64,000 nt of DNA from Pigmentiphaga sp. NML030171 (lineage in GTDB: Bacteria; Pseudomonadota; Gammaproteobacteria; Burkholderiales; Burkholderiaceae_B): positions 1-64,000 of the forward strand of contig NZ_NINX01000015.1 of the NCBI RefSeq assembly GCF_002188635.1, read 5' to 3'. Under the pieces are notes generated by a model that was not told where the DNA came from, did not search any database, and worked only from the letters and a program-made list of their open reading frames with translations. Shown here one piece after another: positions 18,380 to 27,290 of this stretch. How positions within the stretch are numbered: the first letter of the stretch is position 1; each line of letters begins with the position of its first letter. The translations under genes were made by a program, and so were the position numbers.

Positions 18380-18783
18380 AGCGCCGCGACCGCCTGCACT
18401 TCGATCAGCAGATCCTCGCGCACCAGGCGATCGATCATCAGCAAGGTGTTGGTCGGATAGGCGCGGGTGCCGAACATGCCCGGAAAGGCACGCTCGCGGT
18501 AGGCGCCCAGCCTGGGAATGTCCTGCGAGTGCACCAGGTAGGTCGTGAACTGCAGCACGTTCTGCCAGGTGGCGCCCACTTCCTTCAACGCGATGTCGAT
18601 GTTGCGGAAGACCTGCACGCACTGGGCATCGAAGTCGCCCGCGCCGACGGTGTTCCCGTGCTGATCGGTCGCGACCTGCCCCGCGATGAAGACGAATTCC
18701 GAGGCCTTGACACGGGCCACCTGGGAATACTGGGCAAGCGGGGTACCAAGGCCAACGGGATTGAGGATCTGGATATCGGGCAT
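18376..18783 (-). CDS. RidA/YjgF-family protein (reactive imine deaminase-like)
   Basis: 135 aa, of RidA length and fold. Seen are FVFIAGQVATDQHGN, the FRNIDIALKEVGATWQNVLQFTTYL block and a C-terminal LLIEVQAVAAL. The Arg used by imine-hydrolysing RidAs normally lies in a motif like RxAVG; here the equivalent TRAYPTNTLLMIDRL carries Arg but a different context, so deaminase activity is uncertain. Members of this family act as 2-aminomuconate deaminases in aminoaromatic pathways. It is the first gene of the leftward operon, facing a LysR gene. Confidence 0.85.
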   Translation of the reverse strand: MPDIQILNPVGLGTPLAQYSQVARVKASEFVFIAGQVATDQHGNTVGAGDFDAQCVQVFRNIDIALKEVGATWQNVLQFTTYLVHSQDIPRLGAYRERAFPGMFGTRAYPTNTLLMIDRLVREDLLIEVQAVAAL

Positions 18784-18808
18784 GGCGTGTCCACGGGTGG
18801 TTTTTCAG

Positions 18809-18823
18809 ATTAGACGCACTAAC
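18809..18823. promoter_or_regulatory. Candidate LysR (GcvA-type) box 1, TTAG-N5-CTAA
   Basis: The palindromic ATTAG-N5-CTAAC lies about 26 bp before the RidA start. It contains the CTAAT/ATTAG pentamer reported as the GcvA recognition core in E. coli, and the divergent regulator here is GcvA-like. The same spacing recurs at 18931-18945. Confidence 0.55.
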
Positions 18824-18930
18824 TTGATGCATCCGGAAGATGGCTTGGGCGCGGAATATGGCGCTCTTGTTTGCAGGTCACTATAGGCATGCCCTTCAGG
18901 CCTGTCACACGAATTCTCTTCCCATATGAA

Positions 18931-18945
18931 GTTAGAAAAACTAAT
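18931..18945. promoter_or_regulatory. Candidate LysR (GcvA-type) box 2, TTAG-N5-CTAA
   Basis: GTTAG-N5-CTAAT ends 8 bp before the LysR ATG at 18954. With box 1 it forms a mirror-symmetric pair (AGATTAG near one end, CTAATCT near the other) about 122 bp apart centre to centre. The position next to the gene's own start suggests autorepression. Confidence 0.55.
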
Positions 18946-18953
18946 CTAAAAAC

Positions 18954-19901
18954 ATGAGTCATCCACTGCCTCCCCTGACCGCGCTGAGAGCCTTCGAGTC
19001 GGCCGCCCGCCACCGCAGCCTGAAGAAGGCCGCCGAGGAACTGAACGTCACGCCAGCCGCCGTCAGCCACCAGATCCAGACCCTGGAGGACATGCTGGGC
19101 GTGCGTCTTTTCCGCCGCGTCCACCGCGGCATCGAACTGACCGCCAGCGCCGAGATCTTCTTTCCCAAGCTGGAAGAAGGCTTCGACTGCCTGCGCCAGG
19201 CGGTGGGACGGCTGCGCGACCACCGCGGCGCCGACGTGCTCGAGGTCGGCGCGCCCCCGTCCTTCATCTCCAACTGGCTGATGCCGCGCCTGCATCGCTT
19301 CGTGACCGCCTTCCCCGACATCGACGTGCGCGTCTCCACCCGGGTGCGGCAGTTCCCGCGCCTGCCGCGCGGACCGCGCGGGGACGTCGCCAGCGTGATG
19401 GGCTGGGTGGACGAGGTCGACGTGCTGGTCGTGTTCGGCAACGGCGGCTACCCGGGCATGCGGGTCGACCAGTTGATGCCGCTGACCCTCACCCCGCTGT
19501 GCAGCCCCGCCCTGCTCGAAGGCGACAACCCCCTGCGCGAGCCCGACGACCTGCGCCGCCACGTGCTGCTCCACGACGATCGCGGCGTGCTGTATGAAGG
19601 CCCGTCGTTCTGGGACATGTGGCTGGAGAAAGCCGGCGTGGAGGGCATCGACACCTCGCGGGGGCCTCACTTCTGGCACTCCATCCCCGCGATGGAAGCC
19701 GCCGTCGCCTGCAAGGGCGTGGTCGCGACCACCAAGGAACTGGCCCGCCTGGACCTGGCGACCGGCCGACTGGTGGCACCCTTCCCGCTGGAAATCCGGC
19801 TAGCGTCCAGCTACCACATCGTCAGCAACGAACCGGCCTCGAAACGCGAGGTCGTCAAGCAGTTCCGGGAGTGGCTCAAGAAAGAAGCGCGGACAGCGTG
19901 A
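18954..19901 (+). CDS. LysR-family regulator, GcvA-like
   Basis: 315 aa. The N-terminal winged HTH (SLKKAAEELNVTPAAVSHQIQTLEDMLGVRLFRR) is the GcvA/AmpR type, with the PPLTALRAFE start common to that branch. The effector-binding domain follows. It diverges from the RidA-to-FAH operon and most likely controls it, sensing a pathway acid. The gene is convergent with the FadH-like gene that ends 27 bp away. Confidence 0.92.
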   Translation: MSHPLPPLTALRAFESAARHRSLKKAAEELNVTPAAVSHQIQTLEDMLGVRLFRRVHRGIELTASAEIFFPKLEEGFDCLRQAVGRLRDHRGADVLEVGAPPSFISNWLMPRLHRFVTAFPDIDVRVSTRVRQFPRLPRGPRGDVASVMGWVDEVDVLVVFGNGGYPGMRVDQLMPLTLTPLCSPALLEGDNPLREPDDLRRHVLLHDDRGVLYEGPSFWDMWLEKAGVEGIDTSRGPHFWHSIPAMEAAVACKGVVATTKELARLDLATGRLVAPFPLEIRLASSYHIVSNEPASKREVVKQFREWLKKEARTA

Positions 19902-19928
19902 CCCGGTGCGGCGCATTGGCATTGAAAA

Positions 19929-21974
19929 CTAGAACGACATGGCCAGGCGCATGCCGGAGCTGATCGCACGCAGCGCGTCGATCTCTGCCGCCGTATGGGC
20001 ACCGCCGATCAGATGTGCCGGAAAACCTCGCGCAATGAGTGCGTGGTAAAGGTCGTTGACCGGCTCCTGTCCCGCGCAGATCACGACGGTATCGACTTCA
20101 AGGCAGCGCAGGTTTCCTTCGACCCGGACATGCAAGCCGGCATCGTCCATGCGCTCGTAGGTACAGCCCGCGACAAACTCGACGCCGGCCCGTTGCAGAT
20201 TTCCTTTCAAGACCCATCCGGTTGTCAGACCCAGCGTCCGGCCCGGTTTTTCGAGACGCCTCTGCAGCATGATGACCTGCCGTGCCGGGGCGGCGGATAG
20301 CGGTGTGGCCAATCCCCCTTTGGCGCGCAAGCTGGGGTCTACGCCCCAGTAGGCTTGAAACTGGCGTATTGCCTGGTCTCCTTCGGCAGGCCACTGCTGA
20401 CCAAGAAGGAACTCCGCTACGTCAAAACCGATGCCGCCCGAGCCTATGACCGCCACACGGCGGCCAGCCTGCGCTTTACCATCGAGCAGGTCGGCATAGG
20501 TGATGACCTTCGGATGCGACACGCCGGGAAAGTCGGGAATACGAGGGCGAACGCCTGTCGCGACAACGATCTGGTCGTAGTCTTGCGCGGCCAGTTCCTC
20601 ATCCGTTGGCGACGCCTGCAATCTCAGGTCGACGCCCAGCACGTCGAACCGCCGGGCGAAGTATCGCAACAGCTCCCTGAACTCCTGCTTTCCAGGCACC
20701 GCCTTCGCGTAATTGAGCTGCCCCCCCAGGCGCTTCGATGCCTCATAAAGCGTGACGTCATGACCCCGCTCCGCCGCCGTGACCGCGCAGGACATCCCAG
20801 CGCCGCCGCCCCCCACAATGGCAATGCGCTGCCGCCGGCGCGAGGCATGCCATTCGGCATAGTCAAGCTCCCTGCCAGCCCGTGGATTGACCAGGCAGGT
20901 CACCGGCTTCCCTTTGAAGATATAGTCGAGGCAGGCCTGGTTGCAGGCAATACAGGTATTGATCTCGTCCGCGCGGCCCGCCGCGGCCTTACTGACGAAA
21001 GCCGGATCCGCCAGAAGAGGACGGGCCATGGAAATCATGTCGGCCACGCCCTCGGCCAGGATCTGCTCCGCGACTTCGGGCGTATTGATGCGGTTCGAGG
21101 CAACGACCGGAATCCCGACGACGCCTTTGATCGCGGCGACGGCGAATCTCCAGGCTCCCCGGGGAACGGCATACATGATGGTCGGAATGAGCGACTCGTG
21201 CCAGCCGATCCCGGTGTTCAGAATGTCGGCACCGACACTTTCCACCGCCTGCGCCAATTGAACGGTTTCCGTCCGGGAAGCGCCGTCTTCAACCAGATCG
21301 ACCGCCGAGATCCGGTACATGACCAGGAAATCCGGCCCCAGCGCCGCGCGGATCCGGCGGACGATCTCGACCGGCAGCCGATGCCTGTTTTCCATGCTGC
21401 CGCCGAATACATCGCTGCGAGGGTTCGTGCGCTCACTCGTAAACTGATTCAGAAGATAGCCTTCCGAACCCATGATTTCGACGCCATCGAAGCCGGCCGC
21501 CCTCGCCAGTTCGGCGCAGCGGACGAAACCCTCGACCGTCCCCCAGACCTCCCGGGTATCGAGTGCGCGCAGGGGACGCCTGTTGATGCGTGACGGACGC
21601 TCCGAGGCTCCCACAGGCCGGGCGATGCGGGCATACCGCCCCGCATGAAGGATTTGCAGGAGTATCTTTCCGCCTTCCCGGTGGACCGCGGCGGTGATGG
21701 GCTTGAGCTTCTCTGCGTCGATCGGACTGGCCAGAACGGGCGCGGACTCGTCCATGCGCCCATCGGGGTGGGGAGCAAAGCCGCCGGTGACCATCAGGGA
21801 CACCCCCTCTCGCGCCCGGGCGGCGTAGAACAACGCCAGACGCTCCGTGTGACGGTCGAGAAGCTCCAGCTGCATATGCATCGCTCCCATCAGGACACGG
21901 TTCCCCAGCAGATGGGTGCCGGCCCGTAGCGGCGACAGCAGTATCGGGTAGCGGGTCGGCGTGCAGAGAGTCAT
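19929..21974 (-). CDS. FadH-like NADH:flavin oxidoreductase / 2,4-dienoyl-CoA reductase
   Basis: 681 aa, the size of FadH (about 672). The N-terminal ~370 residues form an OYE-type FMN barrel (HAGRYARIARPVG, SEGYLLNQFTSERTNPRSDVFGGS). A 4Fe-4S cluster follows in CIACNQACLDYIFKGKPVTC (Cys-x2-Cys-x3-Cys-x11-Cys). A disulfide-reductase-like FAD/NAD(P) domain (VGGGGAGMSCA, VIGSGGIGFDVAEFL) completes it. It would reduce conjugated enoyl-CoA double bonds or related enones. It is the last gene of the ten-gene operon starting at 32592, suggesting an unsaturated intermediate in that pathway. Confidence 0.9.
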   Translation of the reverse strand: MTLCTPTRYPILLSPLRAGTHLLGNRVLMGAMHMQLELLDRHTERLALFYAARAREGVSLMVTGGFAPHPDGRMDESAPVLASPIDAEKLKPITAAVHREGGKILLQILHAGRYARIARPVGASERPSRINRRPLRALDTREVWGTVEGFVRCAELARAAGFDGVEIMGSEGYLLNQFTSERTNPRSDVFGGSMENRHRLPVEIVRRIRAALGPDFLVMYRISAVDLVEDGASRTETVQLAQAVESVGADILNTGIGWHESLIPTIMYAVPRGAWRFAVAAIKGVVGIPVVASNRINTPEVAEQILAEGVADMISMARPLLADPAFVSKAAAGRADEINTCIACNQACLDYIFKGKPVTCLVNPRAGRELDYAEWHASRRRQRIAIVGGGGAGMSCAVTAAERGHDVTLYEASKRLGGQLNYAKAVPGKQEFRELLRYFARRFDVLGVDLRLQASPTDEELAAQDYDQIVVATGVRPRIPDFPGVSHPKVITYADLLDGKAQAGRRVAVIGSGGIGFDVAEFLLGQQWPAEGDQAIRQFQAYWGVDPSLRAKGGLATPLSAAPARQVIMLQRRLEKPGRTLGLTTGWVLKGNLQRAGVEFVAGCTYERMDDAGLHVRVEGNLRCLEVDTVVICAGQEPVNDLYHALIARGFPAHLIGGAHTAAEIDALRAISSGMRLAMSF

Positions 21975-22022
21975 AGCCTTCTCGAAAAACGGGGAATCGA
22001 CGGCGGCTCCGGGCCGAGTTCT

Positions 22023-23678
22023 TCACATTTCGGGGTAGTTCGGACCGCCGCCGCCCTCGGGCGCAACCCACACGATGTTTTGCGTCGGATCCTTGATGTC
22101 GCAGGTTTTGCAATGCACGCAGTTCTGAGCGTTGATCTGCAGGCGTTCGCCATTGCTTCCCGGTTGCGTATCGTTTTTCACGAACTCATAGACCCCTGCC
22201 GGACAATAACGCGATTCCGGGCCGGCATACCTGGCCAGGTTGATGTCGACAGGAACCGACGGGTCCTTGAGCGTCAGGTGCACCGGCTGGTTCTCTTCAT
22301 GAGCCGTGTTCGAGATGAACACCGAAGAAAGGCGATCGAAGCTGATCTTGCCATCCGGCCTGGGATAAGTGATCGGCCTGAAATCCGAGGCGGGCTTCAG
22401 GCACTCGTGGTCGGCGTGCCTGCGGTGCAAGGTCCAGGGCACCTTGCCGCCGAAGAGCTTCTGCTCGATACCCACCATCATGGCCCCCGCGTACAAACCC
22501 TTGCTCATCCACTGCTTGAAGTTTCGCGCGCGATTCAGTTCCGAATAGAGCCAGCTGCGCTTGAACGCTTCCGGATAAGCCAGGAGTTCGTCCCGCGCGC
22601 GGCCGGCGCCGATGGCATCGAAAGCAGCCTGGGCCGCCAGCATGCCGGTCTTGATCGCGGCGTGGCTACCCTTGATGCGCGAAGCGTTCAGGAACCCCGC
22701 ATCGTCGCCCACCAGCACGCCGCCCGGAAAGATCAACCTGGGCAACGAGAGCAGGCCGCCGGCGGTCAATGCGCGCGCGCCATAGGCGAGCCGCTTGCCA
22801 TCCTCGAAGAAGGGCTTGATCATCGGATGCAGCTTGTAGCGCTGGAACTCGTCATACGGACTGAGGTAAGGATTCTGATAGGCCAGGCCGACAACGAAAC
22901 CCGCGGCCACCAGATTGTTTTCCAAATGGTAGAGAAAAGAGCCGCCATAGGTATCGCTTTTCAGAGGCCAGCCGGCGGTATGGATTACCAGGCCCGGCCT
23001 ATGTCTGGCCGGATCGATCTCCCACAATTCCTTCAGGCCTATGCCGTAGGCCTGCGGATCCGCCCCTTTGTTCAGATCGTACTTGGCCATCAGCCTTTTG
23101 CCGAGGTGACCGCGGCACCCTTCGGCGAACACGGTGTACTTGGCAACCAGCTCCATGCCCTCCTGGAAGCCGGCAGTTCGCTCACCATCTCGACCCACGC
23201 CCATATTGCCGGTGGCCACGCCGCGTACGGCGCCTCCCTCGTCATAAAGAATCTCGGTGCCGGCGAAGCCGGCATAGATCTCCACGCCGAGTTCCTCGGC
23301 CTTGGAGGCAAGCCAACGGCACACGTTTCCCAGGGAGACGACGTAGTTGCCATGGTTCTGGAAGTTTCCGGGCAAGGCGAAGCCGGGTACTTTGAAACCG
23401 CCGGACTCGGACAGGAACAGGAACCGATCCTCCGTAACCGGCTGGTTCAGCGGCGCACCGTCTTGCTTCCAGGCCGGCCATAGCTCGTCAATGGCTATCG
23501 GATCCATCACCGCGCCGGAAAGGATATGGGCACCGATCGTCGAACCTTTTTCGATCAGGCAGACGCTGATCTCGCCGCCGCTCTCCAAGGCAAGTTGCTT
23601 GAGCTTGATCGCCGCGGCCAGTCCCGCCGGACCGCCGCCAACGATCAGCACGTCATACTCCATTACTTCCATGGTCAT
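22023..23678 (-). CDS. Electron transfer flavoprotein:ubiquinone oxidoreductase
   Basis: 551 aa. It passes electrons from reduced ETF to ubiquinone in the membrane. The N-terminal FAD motif is VLIVGGGPAGLAAAIKLK. The C-terminal 4Fe-4S domain has CPAGVYEFV and NCVHCKTCDIKDPTQNIVW. Start is uncertain among ATGs at 23678, 23672 and 23663; the last has GGAAG close upstream and starts nearest the FAD fold. A dedicated copy inside a catabolic operon with two acyl-CoA dehydrogenases and a third nearby implies a heavy flux of dehydrogenation electrons. The ETF subunits themselves are not in the window. Confidence 0.95.
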   Translation of the reverse strand: MTMEVMEYDVLIVGGGPAGLAAAIKLKQLALESGGEISVCLIEKGSTIGAHILSGAVMDPIAIDELWPAWKQDGAPLNQPVTEDRFLFLSESGGFKVPGFALPGNFQNHGNYVVSLGNVCRWLASKAEELGVEIYAGFAGTEILYDEGGAVRGVATGNMGVGRDGERTAGFQEGMELVAKYTVFAEGCRGHLGKRLMAKYDLNKGADPQAYGIGLKELWEIDPARHRPGLVIHTAGWPLKSDTYGGSFLYHLENNLVAAGFVVGLAYQNPYLSPYDEFQRYKLHPMIKPFFEDGKRLAYGARALTAGGLLSLPRLIFPGGVLVGDDAGFLNASRIKGSHAAIKTGMLAAQAAFDAIGAGRARDELLAYPEAFKRSWLYSELNRARNFKQWMSKGLYAGAMMVGIEQKLFGGKVPWTLHRRHADHECLKPASDFRPITYPRPDGKISFDRLSSVFISNTAHEENQPVHLTLKDPSVPVDINLARYAGPESRYCPAGVYEFVKNDTQPGSNGERLQINAQNCVHCKTCDIKDPTQNIVWVAPEGGGGPNYPEM

Positions 23679-23697
23679 GCTTTCCAGTCGTTTCCAG

Positions 23698-25104
23698 TCA
23701 ATAGATGGTCGATTCGAGGTGGCGCCACGTTCCCACCGTCTCTCGAAAACTCGGGGCATGTTCCAGGGCGCCGATCGCGCGGCAGAAACCGGCAACCCGG
23801 CTCGCTTCGCAACGCCCTGCGGTCAACTTCCCGAACTTGGTCCGCAGATCGCCGAAATCCATCGGATTGTCCGCATGGCCCTTGGCCGAATCGATCCGGA
23901 CATCGAAACGGTCACCGCTGGCAAGACGCACCGATAGTCTGCAAGGCGCGGATTGCGGATACCCGTCGGATAGTGCCGGGTCGACGGTAACCCGGGTTTT
24001 TCTCATCAAGCCCGCCAGTACCGCATCGTCGAGGCGCGCATCATTGAATGAATCCCTATCCACGTCGCCGTAGACGAGCATGGTCGCGACGACAAAGGGC
24101 AGGCTGTGATCGGCGGTTTCCGCGGTTCTCGGCGCCCACTTCAATGATTCACTCGCCATTTCATTGAACGATTGCTGATACGTCGCCACGTCGATACTTT
24201 CGATCTGATCCGGCCGGACCACACCGAACAGCCGTTGCGCCGCCCAGGCGGCAGCTTGTCCGTGGTAGCACAATGGGAAACTCTTGAAGTTGACCCGCGC
24301 GATGCGGTTCGACTCGCTGGCGATCGACGGCAAGTCCCAATCGAAGGCTCCGGTTATTTCGAACAAACCATGCGGTCCCTCAAACACCTCTTCGGGACCG
24401 GTATACCCCTCCCTTGCCAACAGGACGGCGAACACACCATTGCGGGCGGCGTTCGCTCCCGCACAGTTCTTCCAGCTCGAAAGACTCCCACGCCGGGTTT
24501 GCAGCAATGCAAGATTGGGGGCCAAGGCAAGGGACAGCGCCTGCCCCATTTGTTCCCTGTCCAGACCGAACAACATGCCCGCCCCCATCGCCGATGCGAC
24601 CACGCCGTAGACGGGCTGGTCCCATCCAAGGGCGTTCAAATCGACGGCATCGCAGCAGGCGCAGTAGATCTCGTACGCCGCAATAGTCGCCGCGATGACT
24701 TCCGCGCCGCTCGAGTTACAGGCATCCGCCGCGGCGGCGATGGCGGCAACGACGTCGCTGGGATGTCCGCCGCATTTTTTCCTGTAGGCGTCGCTCAGAT
24801 CGAGCAGGCGTAGCATCACGCCGTTGGCATAAGCCGCCATCTCCACGCTGGCGGTCCAGTCGCAGCCCCAGACCTGGGCGGCCGGCTGCCCCCCCTTGTA
24901 GCGGCCGGCGGTATGGCGGGCTTTGTGCGCCAGGGGCGTATCAAAAGCCCCCAGCGCGCATGCGAAGGTATCCACCAGACTGCGTTTGCACGCATCCACC
25001 GCGGAGGCGGAAAATGAAGCGTCTCTGGCGGAGATCGCGAAATCGACGATTCTGGACGAGGTCTTATCCATTCCCTGCCCGGCCGCTTGCGCGGATCGGG
25101 TCAT
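23698..25104 (-). CDS. MmgE/PrpD-family protein
   Basis: 468 aa. The family includes 2-methylcitrate dehydratase, cis-aconitate decarboxylase and related enzymes acting on branched tricarboxylates. Conserved features seen are SLVDTFACALGAFDTP near the start, KKCGGHPSDVVAAIAAAADA, and NFKSFPLCYHGQAA with a central His. Its role among CoA-ester enzymes is unclear; it could hydrate or dehydrate an acid intermediate. Start ATG at 25104; an in-frame ATG at 25071 is an alternative. It is 19 bp upstream of the ETF-QO gene. Confidence 0.88.
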   Translation of the reverse strand: MTRSAQAAGQGMDKTSSRIVDFAISARDASFSASAVDACKRSLVDTFACALGAFDTPLAHKARHTAGRYKGGQPAAQVWGCDWTASVEMAAYANGVMLRLLDLSDAYRKKCGGHPSDVVAAIAAAADACNSSGAEVIAATIAAYEIYCACCDAVDLNALGWDQPVYGVVASAMGAGMLFGLDREQMGQALSLALAPNLALLQTRRGSLSSWKNCAGANAARNGVFAVLLAREGYTGPEEVFEGPHGLFEITGAFDWDLPSIASESNRIARVNFKSFPLCYHGQAAAWAAQRLFGVVRPDQIESIDVATYQQSFNEMASESLKWAPRTAETADHSLPFVVATMLVYGDVDRDSFNDARLDDAVLAGLMRKTRVTVDPALSDGYPQSAPCRLSVRLASGDRFDVRIDSAKGHADNPMDFGDLRTKFGKLTAGRCEASRVAGFCRAIGALEHAPSFRETVGTWRHLESTIY

Positions 25105-25119
25105 CGATGATTGCAGGCC

Positions 25120-26106
25120 CTAGACCTGGATGCCGCTCGCCTTGATGATGGGAACGAATCGGGCGACCTGCTCTCGAACGAACCTGGCAGTGGACTCCGG
25201 CGTCGAATCCGTGACCGGGTCGATCGCAAGGCCTTGCAGGTCCTTCTGGAACGCCACGTCGCTCATGATCTTGTGAGACTGATCGCCAAGATAGCCCACG
25301 ATGGCCGCCGGCATGGCGGGAGGCCCGAAAAGCGCGTTGAACGTGTAGGACAGCAGGTCGGGCATCCCGCTCTCGACCGCCGTCGGCACTTCGGGGGCAA
25401 TCGGCGAACGCTTGTCCATCGTTATGGCCAGAATGCGGACTCGCCCCATGCGCTGCGCGGCCTCGACCGACGAGAAGGTCGCCATCAGGACCGGAATCTG
25501 TCCGCCGATCAGGTCTTGCACGCTGGTCCCGCTTCCCTTGTAGGGAACATGGGGGAGTTCCAGCCCCCCGGCCTGGGTCTTGAACATTTCGCCGGTCAAG
25601 TGGTTGATGCTGCCGACACCTGCGGAACCATAGGCATACTTGCTCGGATTGGCCTTGATCAACGCGATCAACTCTTGAAGATTCCTGGCTGGAACACTCG
25701 GGTGCACCGCGATCACCATGGGAATGATGCCGAGCAGGGCAATGGGCGTGAAATCCTTCACCGGATCATACGGCGGCTTGCTCATGATGAACGGACTGAT
25801 CGCGTGGGTCGACGACGTCCCGATTTCCAGCGTATATCCGTCCGGCGCCGCGCGAACGACCTCCAGGCTGCCGATCGTGCCCCCTGCCCCGCCTTTGTTT
25901 TCCGGCACGATCGACTGGCCTGCGGCGGACTCCAGTTTCTGTGCAAAACGGCGGCCCAGGATGTCGGTCTGGCCTCCCGGCGCAAAGGGGATGATCAAGC
26001 GTACGGGACGATTCGGATAGGTGCCTTGTGCCAGCGCAAGCCTTGGTGCGACAAGAGATTGCCCGGCAGCCATACCTGCCGTGGCGAGAAAGACGCGGCG
26101 ATCCAT
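25120..26106 (-). CDS. Bug-family periplasmic substrate-binding protein
   Basis: 328 aa. N-terminus MDRRVFLATAGMAAGQSLVAPRL... shows an Arg-Arg pair before a hydrophobic stretch, so Tat or Sec export is possible. The mature part begins YPNRPVRLIIPFAPGGQTDILGRRFAQ, with ENKGGAGGTIG, APDGYTLEIG and VPYKGSGTSVQDL. It is embedded in the ten-gene operon, between the OYE and MmgE genes, and probably scavenges the acid this operon degrades. Confidence 0.92.
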   Translation of the reverse strand: MDRRVFLATAGMAAGQSLVAPRLALAQGTYPNRPVRLIIPFAPGGQTDILGRRFAQKLESAAGQSIVPENKGGAGGTIGSLEVVRAAPDGYTLEIGTSSTHAISPFIMSKPPYDPVKDFTPIALLGIIPMVIAVHPSVPARNLQELIALIKANPSKYAYGSAGVGSINHLTGEMFKTQAGGLELPHVPYKGSGTSVQDLIGGQIPVLMATFSSVEAAQRMGRVRILAITMDKRSPIAPEVPTAVESGMPDLLSYTFNALFGPPAMPAAIVGYLGDQSHKIMSDVAFQKDLQGLAIDPVTDSTPESTARFVREQVARFVPIIKASGIQV

Positions 26107-26153
26107 GAGTGTCTCCTAGGTTGTATGACGCTTGCTCAGGGCACAGAGATGGC

Positions 26154-27290
26154 TCATTTGGCGTCTTTTGTGAAACCGGATTTGGTTCGGCGATTCAACC
26201 ACCACCCATACTGCTTGGGCATCAACGAAAACTCGGCGTCGTAGCCCAGGGCATGGGCTGCGTGGGCGGCCCAGAACGGGTCATAGAGCATTTCGCGGCC
26301 GATTGCGATCAGATCGGCCTGCTGCCGTCGAAGAATCTCGTCCGCCTGCGGCCCATCGATGATCAGGCCCACCGCGGCAGTAGCGATGCCCGCGTCCCGT
26401 CGTATCGCTTCGGCATACGGCACTTGAAATCCGCGATTGGCGACATTGCGCGAAGCAGTCGGAGAGCGGATCGCAATGCCGCTCGCCGAGCAGTCGACGA
26501 GATCCACGCCGCACTTCTTCAGTTCCCTGGCCAGTACGATGGAGTCCTCGATCGTCCAGCCGCCCTCGTCGACCGAAGAAACACGGAAGAACAGCGGTTT
26601 GCCTTCCGGCCAGGCCTTGCGCACCGCCCGCGAAATTTCCAGGGCGAATCGCATCCGGTTTTCCAGACTGCCGCCGTATTCATCCGTTCGATGGTTGGAG
26701 GCCGGGGACAGGAATTGATGGATCAGGTAGCCATGCGCGCCATGAACCTCGAGAATGTCGAATCCGGCCTTCTCGGCACGCTGCGCCGTGGCGACCCATG
26801 CATCGACCACATCGGCTATGTCGCTCTTGGACATGGGACGGGGGATGGGCCATCCTTCCAGGTAGCTTGTCGCACTGGGGCCGATCACCTCCCAGTGCTC
26901 CTCGCCTTCAACTGGCATCGAACGATCGAGCGGACCGAATCCGTCCCACGGCTTGAGCGTCCCCGCCTTGCGCCCCGCATGATTGACCTGGATCGCGGGA
27001 ACCGACCCCTGCGCACGGATGAACTGCGTGAGGCGCTTGAGCGGCGCTATCTGCTCGTCCTTCCACAAGCCCATGTCACCGACGGTGCCCAGGCCCCGAC
27101 GCTCGACTTTGGTCGCCTCCACGAAGACCAGCCCCGCACCGCCCATGGCGAACTTGGCGAAATGGGCGAAATGCCAGTCCGTGATGAAGCCGTCCACCGC
27201 GCTGTACTGGGCCATGGGGGACACCATCACGCGATTCGGAATCGTGACGTCACGAAGGGTCAACGGGGTAAACAGCAGAGGGATTTTCAT
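26154..27290 (-). CDS. Old Yellow Enzyme-family NADH:flavin oxidoreductase (YqjM-like)
   Basis: 378 aa single-domain FMN barrel. VSPMAQYSAVDGFITDWHFAHFAKFAMGG is the thermophilic-like (YqjM class) start, with HAGRKAG (His/Asn pair replaced by typical HAGRK), and VHGAHGYLIHQFLSPASNHRTDEYGGSLENR is diagnostic. It reduces activated C=C bonds in enones or related acids. Start at 27290 (MKIPLLFTPL) overlaps the upstream quinone oxidoreductase stop by 4 bp (ATGA). A second C=C reductase (FadH-like) lies in the same operon. Confidence 0.92.
   Translation of the reverse strand: MKIPLLFTPLTLRDVTIPNRVMVSPMAQYSAVDGFITDWHFAHFAKFAMGGAGLVFVEATKVERRGLGTVGDMGLWKDEQIAPLKRLTQFIRAQGSVPAIQVNHAGRKAGTLKPWDGFGPLDRSMPVEGEEHWEVIGPSATSYLEGWPIPRPMSKSDIADVVDAWVATAQRAEKAGFDILEVHGAHGYLIHQFLSPASNHRTDEYGGSLENRMRFALEISRAVRKAWPEGKPLFFRVSSVDEGGWTIEDSIVLARELKKCGVDLVDCSASGIAIRSPTASRNVANRGFQVPYAEAIRRDAGIATAAVGLIIDGPQADEILRRQQADLIAIGREMLYDPFWAAHAAHALGYDAEFSLMPKQYGWWLNRRTKSGFTKDAK

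Noticed and set aside
12473-18783. Assignment as a 2-aminomuconate (nba-type) pathway
   Set aside because: RidA fits, but the amidohydrolase is not ACMSD-like and there is no 3-hydroxyanthranilate dioxygenase or semialdehyde dehydrogenase.
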